NCBI RefSeq assembly: GCF_014203555.1
Contig: NZ_JACHJH010000006.1
Span: forward strand, 1-64,000
Source of the DNA: Streptomyces olivoverticillatus
Lineage (GTDB): Bacteria > Actinomycetota > Actinomycetes > Streptomycetales > Streptomycetaceae
DNA: 64,000 nucleotides
Reading direction: 5' to 3'
Shown here piece after piece: positions 35,916 to 45,294 of this stretch; position 1 is the first letter of the stretch, and every line of letters begins with the position of its first letter. A program made the translations under genes and the position numbers. The notes beneath the pieces were generated by a model, which was not told the origin of the DNA, searched no databases, and was given only the letters and a program-made list of their open reading frames with translations.

Positions 35916-36814
35916 CCCCTTCCACCACCCCCGAGGAGAGCACCATCGTGTCTGCCCCTCCCCTGGCCTTCGGCGCGGAGAACCCCACCGCCGACTGCAT
36001 CGCGGACTCCGCGGGCGGACTGACCTTCGACCTCGACGCACCGGGGCACGGGGGCGAGCCCGCCCACTGGTCCGCGGCCCTCGTCCTGCGCCGCCGCGGC
36101 GCCACCGGGGAGGACGAGGTCCGGCTGCCGCTGACGTCCAACGGCGAAGGGCGCCTGCGGGCCGTCCTGCCCAGCACCGTCGCCCTCCCGGAGGGCCGCT
36201 GGGACGTCCACGTGGCCTGCGGCGAACACGCTCCGCAGCGCCTGGTGCCCGGCGTGGCCGACCTGCGCTCGCTCGTCGACCGCAGACCCGGCCCCAGCAC
36301 CTCGCCGCTCGCCGTGCGCATCCCGTACGCGACCAAGCACGGCAACCTCTCGCTGCGCAGCTGGCTGCGGGCCCCGCACGCCGAGGCCGGCGACCTCCTC
36401 CTCGAGGCCTCCGGCATAACGGGCCACGGCTGCCTGTACCGGGTCGGGGAGCCGGCGGCCTGGCTGGCGGAGGCCGTCGTCGAGGCGCGGCTGCGCCGCG
36501 ACGACGACGTCATGGTCACCGCGGCGGTCACCCCCGACGGCCAGGACTTCACGTTCTTCCTCTCCTACGACGAGCTCTGCGCCCCGTGGCACGGCGGCCT
36601 GGACGTGTGGGACCTGTGGCTGCGCGGACCGGAGGGCACCTCCCCGGTGCGCCTGGCCCGCATCCTGGACGACGTCGCCGACAAGAAGCAGATCTTCACC
36701 TACCCCGCGCGGGACGTCGCCGCCTCCTACGCCCCTGCCCGGGTGAGCCCGTACTACACCGTCGACAACGACCTTTCCGTCCGCGTCGACGAGCGGCCCC
36801 CGGTCACCGCTTAG
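35912..36814 (+). CDS. Uncharacterised protein coupled to the GT4 glycosyltransferase
   Basis: 300 aa, mostly β-rich text without signal peptide or membrane segment. It includes AHWSAALVLRRRG, GRWDVHVACGEHAPQRLVPG, WHGGLDVWDLWLRGPEG and DDVADKKQIFTYPARDV. Streptomyces encode similar proteins as partners of envelope glycosyltransferases, annotated only as transferases; I cannot assign an activity. ATG overlaps the preceding stop (ATGA). Its own stop overlaps the convergent ctaD stop by four bases. Confidence 0.7.
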   Translation: MTPSTTPEESTIVSAPPLAFGAENPTADCIADSAGGLTFDLDAPGHGGEPAHWSAALVLRRRGATGEDEVRLPLTSNGEGRLRAVLPSTVALPEGRWDVHVACGEHAPQRLVPGVADLRSLVDRRPGPSTSPLAVRIPYATKHGNLSLRSWLRAPHAEAGDLLLEASGITGHGCLYRVGEPAAWLAEAVVEARLRRDDDVMVTAAVTPDGQDFTFFLSYDELCAPWHGGLDVWDLWLRGPEGTSPVRLARILDDVADKKQIFTYPARDVAASYAPARVSPYYTVDNDLSVRVDERPPVTA

Positions 36815-38493
36815 CGCGGTCCCGCTTCGCCCGTGGCCTCGGCCTTCTCCTGCCGCACCGTCTCCGGATGGTGCAGGTCGAAGGCCGGGGACTCCGAGCG
36901 GATGCGGGGGAGGGAGAGGAAGTTGTGGCGCGGCGGCGGGCAGGTGGTCGCCCACTCCAGCGAGCGGCCGAAGCCCCAGGGGTCGTCCGACTCGACGCGC
37001 CTGCCGTACTTGGCGGTCTTCCAGACGTTGTAGAAGAACGGCAGCGTCGACATCCCGAGCAGGAACGCCCCGATGCTGGAGATCGTGTTCAGCGCGGTGA
37101 AGCCGTCGGCGGCCAGGTAGTCGGCGTACCGCCGGGGCATCCCCTGCGCGCCCAGCCAGTGCTGGACGAGGAAGGTGAGGTGGAAGCCGGTGAACAGGGT
37201 CCAGAAGTGGAGCTTCCCCAGCCGCTCGTCCAGCAGCTTCCCGGTGAGCTTGGGCCACCAGAAGTAGAAGCCCGCGAACATGGCGAAGACGACCGTCCCG
37301 AACACCACGTAGTGGAAGTGCGCGACCACGAAGTAGGTGTCGGTGACGTGGAAGTCCAGCGGCGGGGAGGCCAGGATCACCCCGGTGAGGCCGCCGAAGA
37401 GGAAGCTGACCAGGAAGCCGACCGCCCACAGCATCGGCGTCTCGAAGGACAGCGAGCCGTGCCACATGGTGCCGATCCAGTTGAAGAACTTCACCCCGGT
37501 CGGCACGGCGATCAGGAACGACATGAACGAGAAGAACGGCAGCAGCACCGCCCCGGTCGCGAACATGTGGTGCGCCCAGACCACCACCGACAGGGCCGTG
37601 ATCGCCATGGTCGCGCCGATCAGCATCACATAGCCGAAGATCGGCTTCCGGGAGAAGACCGGGATGATCTCGGTGATGATGCCGAAGAACGGCAGCGCGA
37701 TGATGTAGACCTCCGGGTGCCCGAAGAACCAGAACAGGTGCTGCCACAGCAGCGCCCCGCCGCTCGAAGCCTCGAAGACCTGCGCCCCGAACCGCCGGTC
37801 CGCCTCCAGCACCAGCAGCGCCGCGGCCAGCACCGGGAAGGCCAGCAGGATCAGGATGGACGTGAAGAGCACGTTCCAGGTGAAGACCGGCATCCGGAAC
37901 ATCGTCATGCCGGGCGCGCGCATGCCGATGATGGTGGTCAGGAAGTTCACCGCGCCGAGGATGGTGCCGAAGCCGGACAGCGCCAGGCCCAGGATCCACA
38001 TGTCGGCGCCCAGCCCCGGTGAGCGGACCGCGCTGCTCAGCGGTGCGTAGCCGGTCCAGCCGAAGGACGCGCCGCCCTCGGGCATCAGCAGGCTGCTGAC
38101 CACAATCAGGCCGCCGAAGAGGTAGAGCCAGTAGGCGAACATGTTCAGCCGGGGGAAGGCCACGTCCGGCGCGCCGATCTGCAGCGGCATGATCGCGTTG
38201 GCGAAGCCCGCGAAGGCAGGGGTGGCGAAGAGCAGCAGCATGATGGTGCCGTGCGCGGTGAACGCCTCGTTGAACTGCTCGTTGGTGATCAGCTGCAGCC
38301 CGGGGCGGGCCAGCTCGGCGCGCATCAGCATGGCGAGCAGCCCGGCGACGAGGAAGAAGCAGAACGACGTGATCAGGTAGAGGTGCCCGATCTTCTTGTG
38401 ATCGGTGGTGGTCAGCCAGTCCACCACGATCCGGCCGCGCTGCCGCTCCCGGGTCTCGCCCGATGCGGTGGCCTGCGCGGTGTCGCTCCCCAT
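36811..38493 (-). CDS. ctaD: Cytochrome c oxidase subunit I (aa3 type)
   Basis: 560 aa with twelve hydrophobic segments. Heme and copper ligands are all present: an early HGTIMLLLF (heme a), HPEVYIIALPFFG (CuB His cross-linked to Tyr), VWAHHMF (CuB His pair) and HFHYVVFG (heme a3 and a). The haem-copper core is therefore intact. Subunit I of the terminal oxidase; proton pumping. It stands alone: no ctaC, ctaE or ctaF lies beside it, so it is likely a paralogue of the main cta operon copy. ATG at 38493 precedes a short polar lead. Stops overlap with the upstream convergent gene by four bases. Confidence 0.94.
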   Translation of the reverse strand: MGSDTAQATASGETRERQRGRIVVDWLTTTDHKKIGHLYLITSFCFFLVAGLLAMLMRAELARPGLQLITNEQFNEAFTAHGTIMLLLFATPAFAGFANAIMPLQIGAPDVAFPRLNMFAYWLYLFGGLIVVSSLLMPEGGASFGWTGYAPLSSAVRSPGLGADMWILGLALSGFGTILGAVNFLTTIIGMRAPGMTMFRMPVFTWNVLFTSILILLAFPVLAAALLVLEADRRFGAQVFEASSGGALLWQHLFWFFGHPEVYIIALPFFGIITEIIPVFSRKPIFGYVMLIGATMAITALSVVVWAHHMFATGAVLLPFFSFMSFLIAVPTGVKFFNWIGTMWHGSLSFETPMLWAVGFLVSFLFGGLTGVILASPPLDFHVTDTYFVVAHFHYVVFGTVVFAMFAGFYFWWPKLTGKLLDERLGKLHFWTLFTGFHLTFLVQHWLGAQGMPRRYADYLAADGFTALNTISSIGAFLLGMSTLPFFYNVWKTAKYGRRVESDDPWGFGRSLEWATTCPPPRHNFLSLPRIRSESPAFDLHHPETVRQEKAEATGEAGPR

Positions 38494-39010
38494 CCCTGCC
38501 CCCTCGCTGTCGGCTCATAAGGCTGTCGTGGCACGTGAGCCCTCCCGGGCACCCGCCATGATGCTCGCCGGGTGGGCCGGGGCGCGAGGGTGCCTCGCCG
38601 GGTTCGGGCCGCGGTGCCGTCCCATGCCGGTCAAACAGATGTCCGCGACCGGTGTGCGCGTTGTGGCGGAACTGTGTATTCCGGGCGGTCCGGCAGCCCT
38701 CGCCGGACGGCACCGGAGACCCTCTCGGCAATTCTTCCCGAGCGGTATCTCCATGACTCTTTACCCGGGAATTCCAGCGAGCCCACAGAGAGGTTGACCG
38801 GGTCCTTTGGAAAAGGTGCCGTGAATTTCTCCGCGGTGTTTTATGAAGGCGGTTGGCGGGATACGGAACGGGCGCCGGGGACGGTCGGTGGCGAGGCGCA
38901 AGGGCTCGCAACATCTGTGACAGAAGTGTGACCAGTGGCGGACCGGGCGGGGACGGATCCATGGGCGGCTCCGCTTCCCCCGGCCGGGCGGCGCGGCCTA
39001 CGGTGCTGCC
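38494..39010. other. Intergenic region upstream of ctaD
   Basis: 517 bp between divergent ctaD and the I78 inhibitor gene. Short frames here lack normal codon bias. Part (38730–38860) is distinctly A/T-richer and probably holds the ctaD promoter and control region. A TTGACC near 38796 and a GTGACAGAAGTGTGAC near 38918 are visible, but I cannot assign a binding protein. Confidence 0.5.
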
Positions 39011-39226
39011 ATGGCACCTCTTCCGCACTTCCCCTCCGACCCCGACGACGACCCCGGGGCGTACGCCGGCCTCGACGCCGAGACCGCCGCGGAGCGCGCC
39101 CGCTCGCGCGGCTGGACGGAGGTCCGGGCGCTGGCGCCAGGCACCTTCATCACCCTGGAGTACCGCGTCGGGCGGCTGAACTTCGAGGTCGAGGACGGCC
39201 TCGTACGGCGCTGCTGGAAGGGGTAG
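39011..39226 (+). CDS. I78 family peptidase inhibitor
   Basis: 71 aa. After a short Pro/Asp-rich lead, the text AERARSRGWTEVRALAPGTF and RLNFEVEDGLVRRCWKG matches the small I78 proteinase-inhibitor fold (WTEVRAL, V.RLN..., R.C.). No signal peptide, unlike many secreted members, so an intracellular role is possible. ATG lies after a weak ribosome site. Single-gene unit followed by a strong palindromic terminator. Confidence 0.75.
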   Translation: MAPLPHFPSDPDDDPGAYAGLDAETAAERARSRGWTEVRALAPGTFITLEYRVGRLNFEVEDGLVRRCWKG

Positions 39227-39233
39227 AAAGCGC

Positions 39234-39273
39234 AAGGAGGGCGGTCCCGGAAGCTTCCGGGACCGCCCTCCTT
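39234..39273. terminator. Perfect 40-bp palindrome, bidirectional terminator
   Basis: 20-bp perfect arms centred on AAGCTT (left arm AAGGAGGGCGGTCCCGGAAG), placed seven bases after the I78 gene stop and 28 bases before the 3' end of the convergent PAP2 gene. Symmetric stem with a short T-rich flank. Confidence 0.8.
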
Positions 39274-39301
39274 CGTGCTGTGCGTCCTTGCCGTCGCGCC
39301 G

Positions 39302-40312
39302 TCAGCTCGCGGTGCGGCCACGGCCGGCGGCCGGGCCCAGCGGCGCGGTGCGCGGCGCGCGGTCGGCGTGCGGCGGCCGGCGGCTGCCGGTGGGGGTGAC
39401 GGGCGTCCGCTCCGAGCGGGCGGTGTGCGGCCGGGGCAGCAGGTGCGGCCGGCCGTCCGGGACACGGGAGGCGCCGCCGCGGCTGCCCGCGCCCACGGGC
39501 TCGCGGACGGGCCGCTCGTCGTCGGCCGGGGCGCGCGGTCCGCCCAGGGCGACCGTCGCCGGCACCGGAGCCGCAAGCGGTGCGCCGCGCTCGCGCAGCC
39601 GCCGCCAAAGGGTCAGCAGCCAGGCCTCGGCGCGGGCCATCAGCGGCTCGAACCAGGGGAGCACCAGCAGGACCAGCAGCCCCGCGGTCCAGCCGAGGGT
39701 CACGTCGCTCATCCAGTGCGTGCCCAGGTAGACGGTGGTCATCCCGACCCCGAGCGCCAGCAGTGCCGCGATCACCGAGGCCACCCGGCGGGTGCGCGGG
39801 GTGGTCGCCAGATAGGCCAGCACGCCCCAGGTCACCACCGCGTTCGCGGTGTGCCCGGAGGGGAATATGTCGCCGCCCGCGAACATCTCGTTGGAGCCGA
39901 TCGAGGTGGCGTAGTGCGGGCCGAGCCGGCCCATGCCTATCTTCGCGGCGCCCACGGTCGCGTTGAGCAGCAACAGCGAGGTGCCCAGCACCAGCAGCGG
40001 GCGCAGGGTCTTCTGCTTGTACGTGCACCAGCCCAGCCAGGCGGCCACGGCGACGGCGGTCGGGCCGCGCTGGCCCAGGACCACGAAGTAGTCGAGGAAC
40101 GTGTGGATCTCCGGCCACTGCTTGTACGGCCGGAAGAGCATGACCTGCCAGTCGAACCGCACCGGCCAGGACGTGGTGAGCACACCGACCACGATCGCCA
40201 CGTACACCATGAGGGTCGCCACGAAGATCCCCAGGCGGGTCCTGGTCATCCGCGGCCGCACGGGATCGGTCTGGCGCTCCTCCGCTTGGACGAGCTCGTC
40301 GTTGGTACGCAC
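39302..40312 (-). CDS. PAP2-family membrane phosphatase
   Basis: 336 aa with five or six membrane segments in residues ~20–235, then a disordered Pro/Arg/Ala tail. The three PAP2 motifs are present: KIGMGRLGP (C1), PSGHTAN (C2) and LGTHWMSDVTLG (C3, SRxxxxxHxxxD type with conserved His and Asp). It likely dephosphorylates a lipid phosphate such as undecaprenyl pyrophosphate or phosphatidate on the outer leaflet. ATG 40312. The 261-bp A/T-richer upstream region holds its promoter. Confidence 0.88.
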   Translation of the reverse strand: MRTNDELVQAEERQTDPVRPRMTRTRLGIFVATLMVYVAIVVGVLTTSWPVRFDWQVMLFRPYKQWPEIHTFLDYFVVLGQRGPTAVAVAAWLGWCTYKQKTLRPLLVLGTSLLLLNATVGAAKIGMGRLGPHYATSIGSNEMFAGGDIFPSGHTANAVVTWGVLAYLATTPRTRRVASVIAALLALGVGMTTVYLGTHWMSDVTLGWTAGLLVLLVLPWFEPLMARAEAWLLTLWRRLRERGAPLAAPVPATVALGGPRAPADDERPVREPVGAGSRGGASRVPDGRPHLLPRPHTARSERTPVTPTGSRRPPHADRAPRTAPLGPAAGRGRTAS

Positions 40313-40573
40313 TCAATCGACGTTACATTGCGTGACGGGAGGGTTTGGCCGATCGGGCCTCTTTGTGATGACGATGTGATGTGGAATGCGTCTCAACCAT
40401 GACTTTCGGCGCGCCCGATCCGACGGAATAAGGAACACCTAAAGAATCGTCCGGGGAGTTTCCGGAACTACTCTCTCCGCCTTATTCCATTTTCCTGTGC
40501 CGATGTTTATCGGTGATTGGCCACGACGTTCCGTGCCGTTTCCCCGTACCCGTCGGACGGTCCGGAAATATGA

Positions 40574-41749
40574 TCACGGGGGGCCGGAGCCGTGCAGCCA
40601 GAAGGCGCCGTAGACCGCTGACGCCAGCGCCACACCGGACACCACGGTCACCATCCGCACCGTCCGCATGCGCGCCAGGGCCACCGCGAGCGGCAGCAGC
40701 AGCGGGAAGGCGGGCAGCATCAGACGCGGCTTGGAGCCGAAGTACCCCTTGGCCGTCAGGGCCAGCAGCAGCACCACGCCCGTATAGACGAGCAGCGGCA
40801 GCGGCTGGCGCTGCCGCGCCCCCGCCGCGTACAGCCAGAGCACCAGGCCCACGCCGACCAGCAGCGCCAGCCCGGCGGGGAACGCCGGGCCCGCCAGCCG
40901 CTGCCCGATGAACGAGGCGAAGGCGAGCCCCCCGTCGAAGCCGTTGCCCCAGCCGCCCTGGACATCGAGGTAGCCGGTGACGCTTCCCTCGCGCACACCG
41001 ACCCAGGCGAAGTAGGCCAGCCAGCCCAGCGGCGCGAGCACCACGCCGAGCAGCATCCGCCCCCGGGGCAGCGCCCGCCGGTCCTCACTGCGCAGCAGCG
41101 TCACCGCCGCCGTGATCCACACGGCCGCCACCACCGCCGCGCCCACCGGCCGGGTCAGCCCGGCCAGTGCCGCGAACGCACCCGCCGCCACCCACCGGCC
41201 GCGCAGCAGCCCGTACACGCTCCACGCGGCCAGCGCCGTGAACAGCGACTCCGAATAAGCCATCGACTGCACCACGCCCACCGGCAACACGGCCCACAGC
41301 GCCACCAGCGCGACGCCCGTCCGCCGCCCGTGCACCAGGTCGCCGACGGCGAAGATCCCCCACGCGGCGAAGAGCGAGGCCACCGCGCTCACCACGAGCC
41401 CCGCCTGCCCCGCCGACAGCGGCAGGACCGCGGACAGCCCCCGCTCCAGCCCCGGCAGCAAGGGGAAGAACGCCAGGTCCGAGTGGACCTTCCCGCCCCC
41501 CAGATGAAGGGTGTAGCCGTAGCCGTGCTCGGCGATCCGGGCGTACCAGAGGGAATCCCAACGCGCCGAGAGCAGCTGGAGCGCGCTCTTTCCGTCCGCC
41601 AGACCCCACAGCGCCAGCGCCACGACGCCCAGCACCCGCACCGCCGCGAACACCAGCAGCGCCGGAACGGCACGGCGCAGCGCGAAACCGAACGCGGCGC
41701 GGCCGCGGGGCGGTGCACCCGTGCCGGGGGGAGGAGCGAGAGTGGTCAT
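40574..41749 (-). CDS. Multipass mannosyltransferase-like protein (PIG-V-like)
   Basis: 391 aa with about ten hydrophobic segments. The lumenal/periplasmic motif ARWDSLWYARIAEHGY after the first helix, DLAFFPLLPGLERGL, and SMAYSESLFTALAAWSVYGL are typical of the PIG-V/GPI18-like GT-C family. In actinobacteria such enzymes use polyprenyl-phosphomannose to mannosylate outside the membrane. ATG 41749. It lies next to a PAP2 phosphatase gene, but no operon link is shown (261-bp gap). Substrate unknown. Confidence 0.78.
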   Translation of the reverse strand: MTTLAPPPGTGAPPRGRAAFGFALRRAVPALLVFAAVRVLGVVALALWGLADGKSALQLLSARWDSLWYARIAEHGYGYTLHLGGGKVHSDLAFFPLLPGLERGLSAVLPLSAGQAGLVVSAVASLFAAWGIFAVGDLVHGRRTGVALVALWAVLPVGVVQSMAYSESLFTALAAWSVYGLLRGRWVAAGAFAALAGLTRPVGAAVVAAVWITAAVTLLRSEDRRALPRGRMLLGVVLAPLGWLAYFAWVGVREGSVTGYLDVQGGWGNGFDGGLAFASFIGQRLAGPAFPAGLALLVGVGLVLWLYAAGARQRQPLPLLVYTGVVLLLALTAKGYFGSKPRLMLPAFPLLLPLAVALARMRTVRMVTVVSGVALASAVYGAFWLHGSGPP

Positions 41750-41904
41750 CGATCGATTGTCCCAGCCCTGTGACGTGAGAGGTGCCACGGAGGTTCGGGC
41801 GGGACTCGCGTACGCTGTCGACTCACTCAAGCCGCCTCAAACCGTCGGGCCCGCGCATTCCCGGGCCCGCGGCCGTCCGGCGCACGACCACGACAGGAGA
41901 GTGA

Positions 41905-43491
41905 ATGTCCGGGACGACCACCGCCGGCACCCGACGGTCGTCGGGTGTTCCCCGGCAGCGGTCCCGGTACGGGCTCTCCGTCCGCGGGGGCGGCGCCGGG
42001 GCGAGCCGCTGGACGGTGCTCGTCGTCCTGTGCGTCAGCCTGCTCCTCGTCGCCGTCGACGCCACCGTGCTGCACATCGCCGTCCCGGCCGTCAGCGAGG
42101 ACCTGCGGCCCAGCGCGATCCAGCTGCTGTGGATCGTGGACGTCTACCCCCTGGTCTGCGCCTCGCTGCTCATCCTCTTCGGCACCCTCGGCGACCGCGT
42201 CGGCCGCCGCCGGGTGCTGCTCCTGGGCTATGCGCTCTTCGGCGTGGCCTCGGCGCTGGCCGCGCTGGCCACCGCGCCCGAGGTGCTGATCGCGGCCCGG
42301 GCGCTGCTCGGCGTCGGCGGGGCGATGATCATGCCGGCGACGCTGTCGATCCTGCGGCAGGTCTTCCCCGACCGGCAGGAGCGGGCGCTGGCGATCGGCG
42401 TGTGGAGCGCGGTGGCCGCCGTGGGCGCGGCGGTGGGTCCGCTCGTCGGCGGGCTGCTGCTGGAGCACTTCTGGTGGGGATCGGTCTTCCTCATCAACAT
42501 TCCGCTGATGGCGCTGGTCCTGCCGGCCGGGTGGTGGCTGCTGCCCGAGTCGACCGGTGACCGCAACGGCCCATGGGACGTGGTCGGCGCGCTGATGGCG
42601 GCGTTCGGACTGTTCGGCGTCGTCTACGGGGTGAAGCGGATCGGCGGCGCCGAGGCGCTGTCCCTCACCACGCTGGTGCCCGGGGCGCTCGGGGCCGCAC
42701 TGCTCATCCTCTTCGTACGCCGCCAGCGGCGGCGCACCCACCCGCTGGTCGACCTCACGATGTTCGCGCGGCCCGCGTTCGGCACTTCGGTGGGGTGCAT
42801 CGTGCTGGCGATGCTGGCGCTGGTCGGGCTGGAGCTCATAGCCGCCCAGTACCTCCAGCTCGTCCTCGGCCTCACCCCGCTGGAGACCGGCCTGCGACTG
42901 CTGCCGCTCACCCTCGCCGCCATGGCCGCGGGGCTCGCGGGGTCGCACGTGCTGCGCCGCTTCGGCCCCCGGGCCATGGTCTCGGCCGGCTTCGTGCTGA
43001 CCGCGATGGCCGTGCTCTCCCTGACCGTCATGGGCGACCGGGACCGGCCCTGCGTGCTCGTCGTGGGCTTCGTGCTGCTCGGCTTCGGCCTGGAGACGAC
43101 GCTCTTCGGGGCGTACGAATCGATGCTCAGCGAGTCGCCCGCGGAGTCCGCGGGCGGTTCGGCGGCGATCGGCGAGACCTCCTACCAGCTCGGCGCCGGC
43201 ATCGGCATCGCGCTGCTGGGCAGCGTCATGAACGCGGCGTACGCGCCCGGAGTGGCCGACGTGCCCGGGGTGCCGAGCGCCGCGGGGCGGGCGGCGAGCC
43301 ACTCGCTGGGCGAGGCGTACCAGGTGGCCGACCGGGTCGGCGGACCCGCGGGGGCCGCGCTGCGCGGCGCCGCGCGGGAGTCCTTCGTCTACGGGATGCA
43401 CGTCGCCCTGGCGGTGAGTGCGGCTCTGCTGCTGCTGGGCGCGCTGGCCGCGCTGCGCCTGCCGCGCGGCACGGAGAGCGGAACGCCGTAG
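41905..43491 (+). CDS. MFS efflux transporter, DHA2 (14-TMS) family
   Basis: 528 aa with about 14 hydrophobic segments. Typical DHA2 motifs: LDxTVVNVALP-like VAVDATVLHIAVPAVSEDL in helix 1, GDRVGRRRVLLLG (motif A) and ALLGVGGAMIMPATLSIL. A long hydrophilic Arg-rich N-terminus precedes helix 1. Probably a proton-driven drug or antiseptic exporter. ATG 41905 has AGGAGA upstream. No regulator gene is adjacent. Divergent from the PIG-V-like gene. Confidence 0.88.
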   Translation: MSGTTTAGTRRSSGVPRQRSRYGLSVRGGGAGASRWTVLVVLCVSLLLVAVDATVLHIAVPAVSEDLRPSAIQLLWIVDVYPLVCASLLILFGTLGDRVGRRRVLLLGYALFGVASALAALATAPEVLIAARALLGVGGAMIMPATLSILRQVFPDRQERALAIGVWSAVAAVGAAVGPLVGGLLLEHFWWGSVFLINIPLMALVLPAGWWLLPESTGDRNGPWDVVGALMAAFGLFGVVYGVKRIGGAEALSLTTLVPGALGAALLILFVRRQRRRTHPLVDLTMFARPAFGTSVGCIVLAMLALVGLELIAAQYLQLVLGLTPLETGLRLLPLTLAAMAAGLAGSHVLRRFGPRAMVSAGFVLTAMAVLSLTVMGDRDRPCVLVVGFVLLGFGLETTLFGAYESMLSESPAESAGGSAAIGETSYQLGAGIGIALLGSVMNAAYAPGVADVPGVPSAAGRAASHSLGEAYQVADRVGGPAGAALRGAARESFVYGMHVALAVSAALLLLGALAALRLPRGTESGTP

Positions 43492-43592
43492 CGGGCGAGG
43501 GGCGGGACCGGGGCTGGACGAACGTGGTTACCCGGCCGTAGCGTTCGGGGCAAAGCCGTTGATCCACACCGCACCCGAGCCCGGAGGCCCCC

Positions 43593-44762
43593 GTGTTCGA
43601 CCCGCACGATCCGCTCGCGATCGACGACCTCCTCACCGACGAGGACCGGGCCGTCCGCGCCACCGTCCGGCAATGGGCGGCCGACCGCGTGCTGCCCCAC
43701 ATCGCCGAGTGGTACGAGAGCGGCAGCCTCCCTGGCATCCGTGAACTCGCCCGCGAGCTGGGCTCGATCGGGGCCCTGGGCATGCAGCTCACCGGCTACG
43801 GCTGCGCGGGCGCGAGCGCCGTGCAGTACGGGCTGGCCTGCCTGGAGCTGGAGGCCGCCGACTCCGGCATCCGCTCGCTGGTCTCGGTGCAGGGCTCCCT
43901 CGCGATGTACGCCATCCACCGCTTCGGCTCCGAGGAGCAGAAGCAGCGCTGGCTGCCCGGCATGGCGGCAGGCGAGATCATCGGCTGCTTCGCGCTGACC
44001 GAGCCTGACCACGGCTCCGACCCGGCGGGCATGCGGACGTTCGCCAAGCGGGAGGCCGGGGGCGACTGGGTCCTGACCGGCCGCAAGATGTGGATCACCA
44101 ATGGCTCGGTGGCCGGGGTGGCCGTGGTCTGGGCGCAGACCGAGGAGGGCATCCGCGGCTTCGTCGTGCCGGCGGACAGCCCGGGTCTGTCCGCGCCGGA
44201 GATCAAGCACAAGTGGTCGCTGCGCGCCTCGGTCACCAGCGAGCTGGTGCTGGACGAGGTGCGGCTGCCCGCGGACGCGGTGCTGCCGGAGGCCGTCGGC
44301 CTGCGCGGGCCGCTCAGCTGTCTGAGCCACGCCCGGTACGGGATCGTGTGGGGCTCGATGGGCGCCGCGCGCACGTGTTTCGAGACGGCGCTGGACTATG
44401 CGAAGACCCGGGAGCAGTTCGGCAGGCCGATCGGTGGCTTCCAGCTCACCCAGGCCAAGCTGGCCGACATGGCGGTGGAGCTGCACAAGGGCATCCTGCT
44501 CGCCCACCATCTGGGGCGGCGGATGGACGCGGGGCGGCTGCGGCCGGAGCAGGTGAGCTTCGGCAAGCTCAACAGCGTGCGCGAGGCGATCGAGATCTGC
44601 CGCACCGCGCGGACGGTCCTGGGGGCCAACGGGATCTCGCTCGAATACCCCGTCATGCGGCACGCCACGAACCTGGAGTCGGTGCTCACTTACGAGGGCA
44701 CCGTGGAGATGCACCAACTGGTGCTGGGCAAGGCGCTCACCGGCATCGACGCGTTCCGGTAA
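43593..44762 (+). CDS. gcdH: Glutaryl-CoA dehydrogenase-like acyl-CoA dehydrogenase
   Basis: 389 aa. FAD/acyl-CoA fold with EPDHGSDPAGM, MWITNGSVAGVAVVWA, the RIVFGGWHGSFQ-type AYGIVWGSM region, and the catalytic Glu368 in TYEGTVEMHQL. An Arg at position 94 in SGIRSLVSVQGSLAM is the residue that binds the glutaryl carboxylate in GCDH, which favours glutaryl-CoA dehydrogenase over a generic ACAD. It would convert glutaryl-CoA to crotonyl-CoA in lysine/tryptophan breakdown. GTG 43593. Single gene. Confidence 0.85.
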   Translation: MFDPHDPLAIDDLLTDEDRAVRATVRQWAADRVLPHIAEWYESGSLPGIRELARELGSIGALGMQLTGYGCAGASAVQYGLACLELEAADSGIRSLVSVQGSLAMYAIHRFGSEEQKQRWLPGMAAGEIIGCFALTEPDHGSDPAGMRTFAKREAGGDWVLTGRKMWITNGSVAGVAVVWAQTEEGIRGFVVPADSPGLSAPEIKHKWSLRASVTSELVLDEVRLPADAVLPEAVGLRGPLSCLSHARYGIVWGSMGAARTCFETALDYAKTREQFGRPIGGFQLTQAKLADMAVELHKGILLAHHLGRRMDAGRLRPEQVSFGKLNSVREAIEICRTARTVLGANGISLEYPVMRHATNLESVLTYEGTVEMHQLVLGKALTGIDAFR

Positions 44763-44847
44763 GCACCTGCCCGTTGGGTCCCAGTCAGTTCTGATTGCTG
44801 TGCTTGCCCGGGGGCCGACCCCCGGACCCCCGGCCGGCCCCCCCGCG

Positions 44848-45294
44848 TCAGTTCTGGTTGAAGAAGCCGCCGTTGGCGCGGCGCATGGGCTCCCCGCTGA
44901 CCACCTTGTAGTCGGCGGGGGTGAGCAGGAAGACGCGGTTGGCGACGCGCTCGATGGAGCCGCGCAGCCCGAACGTCAGACCGGCCGCGAAGTCCACGAC
45001 CCGCTTGGCGTCGCCGGGCTCCATCGCCGTGAGGTTGACGATCACCGGCACGCCCTCGCGGAAGAGTTCGCCGATGCCGCGGGCGTCCCGGAAGCCGTCC
45101 GGGGTGACGGTGGCGATCCGGGTGCCCTGCTCCTGGGCGACCTCGTCGGCCACCCGCACCTTGGGGTTGGTGACCCAGGAGTCGGCTGGCTCGGGCCCTT
45201 CGTACGAGTCCTCTTCGTAGCCGCCGTAGTAGCCCTCGCCATCGCTGTCGTCGACGAGGCCAAGCCAGGCACTCGCCTTGCGCACCGATCCCAT
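44848..45294 (-). CDS. sepF: SepF family cell-division protein (paralogue)
   Basis: 148 aa. N-terminal MGSVRKASAWLGLVDD membrane-binding amphipathic helix, an acidic Gly/Tyr linker, then the SepF domain: QGTRIATVTPDGFRDARGIG, IVNLTAMEPGDAKRVVDFAAG and GGFFNQN at the C-terminus. SepF anchors FtsZ to the membrane. Streptomyces carry several copies; this stand-alone one is outside the division cluster and is an accessory paralogue. ATG 45294, with GAGGAGG upstream on the reverse strand. Confidence 0.9.
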   Translation of the reverse strand: MGSVRKASAWLGLVDDSDGEGYYGGYEEDSYEGPEPADSWVTNPKVRVADEVAQEQGTRIATVTPDGFRDARGIGELFREGVPVIVNLTAMEPGDAKRVVDFAAGLTFGLRGSIERVANRVFLLTPADYKVVSGEPMRRANGGFFNQN

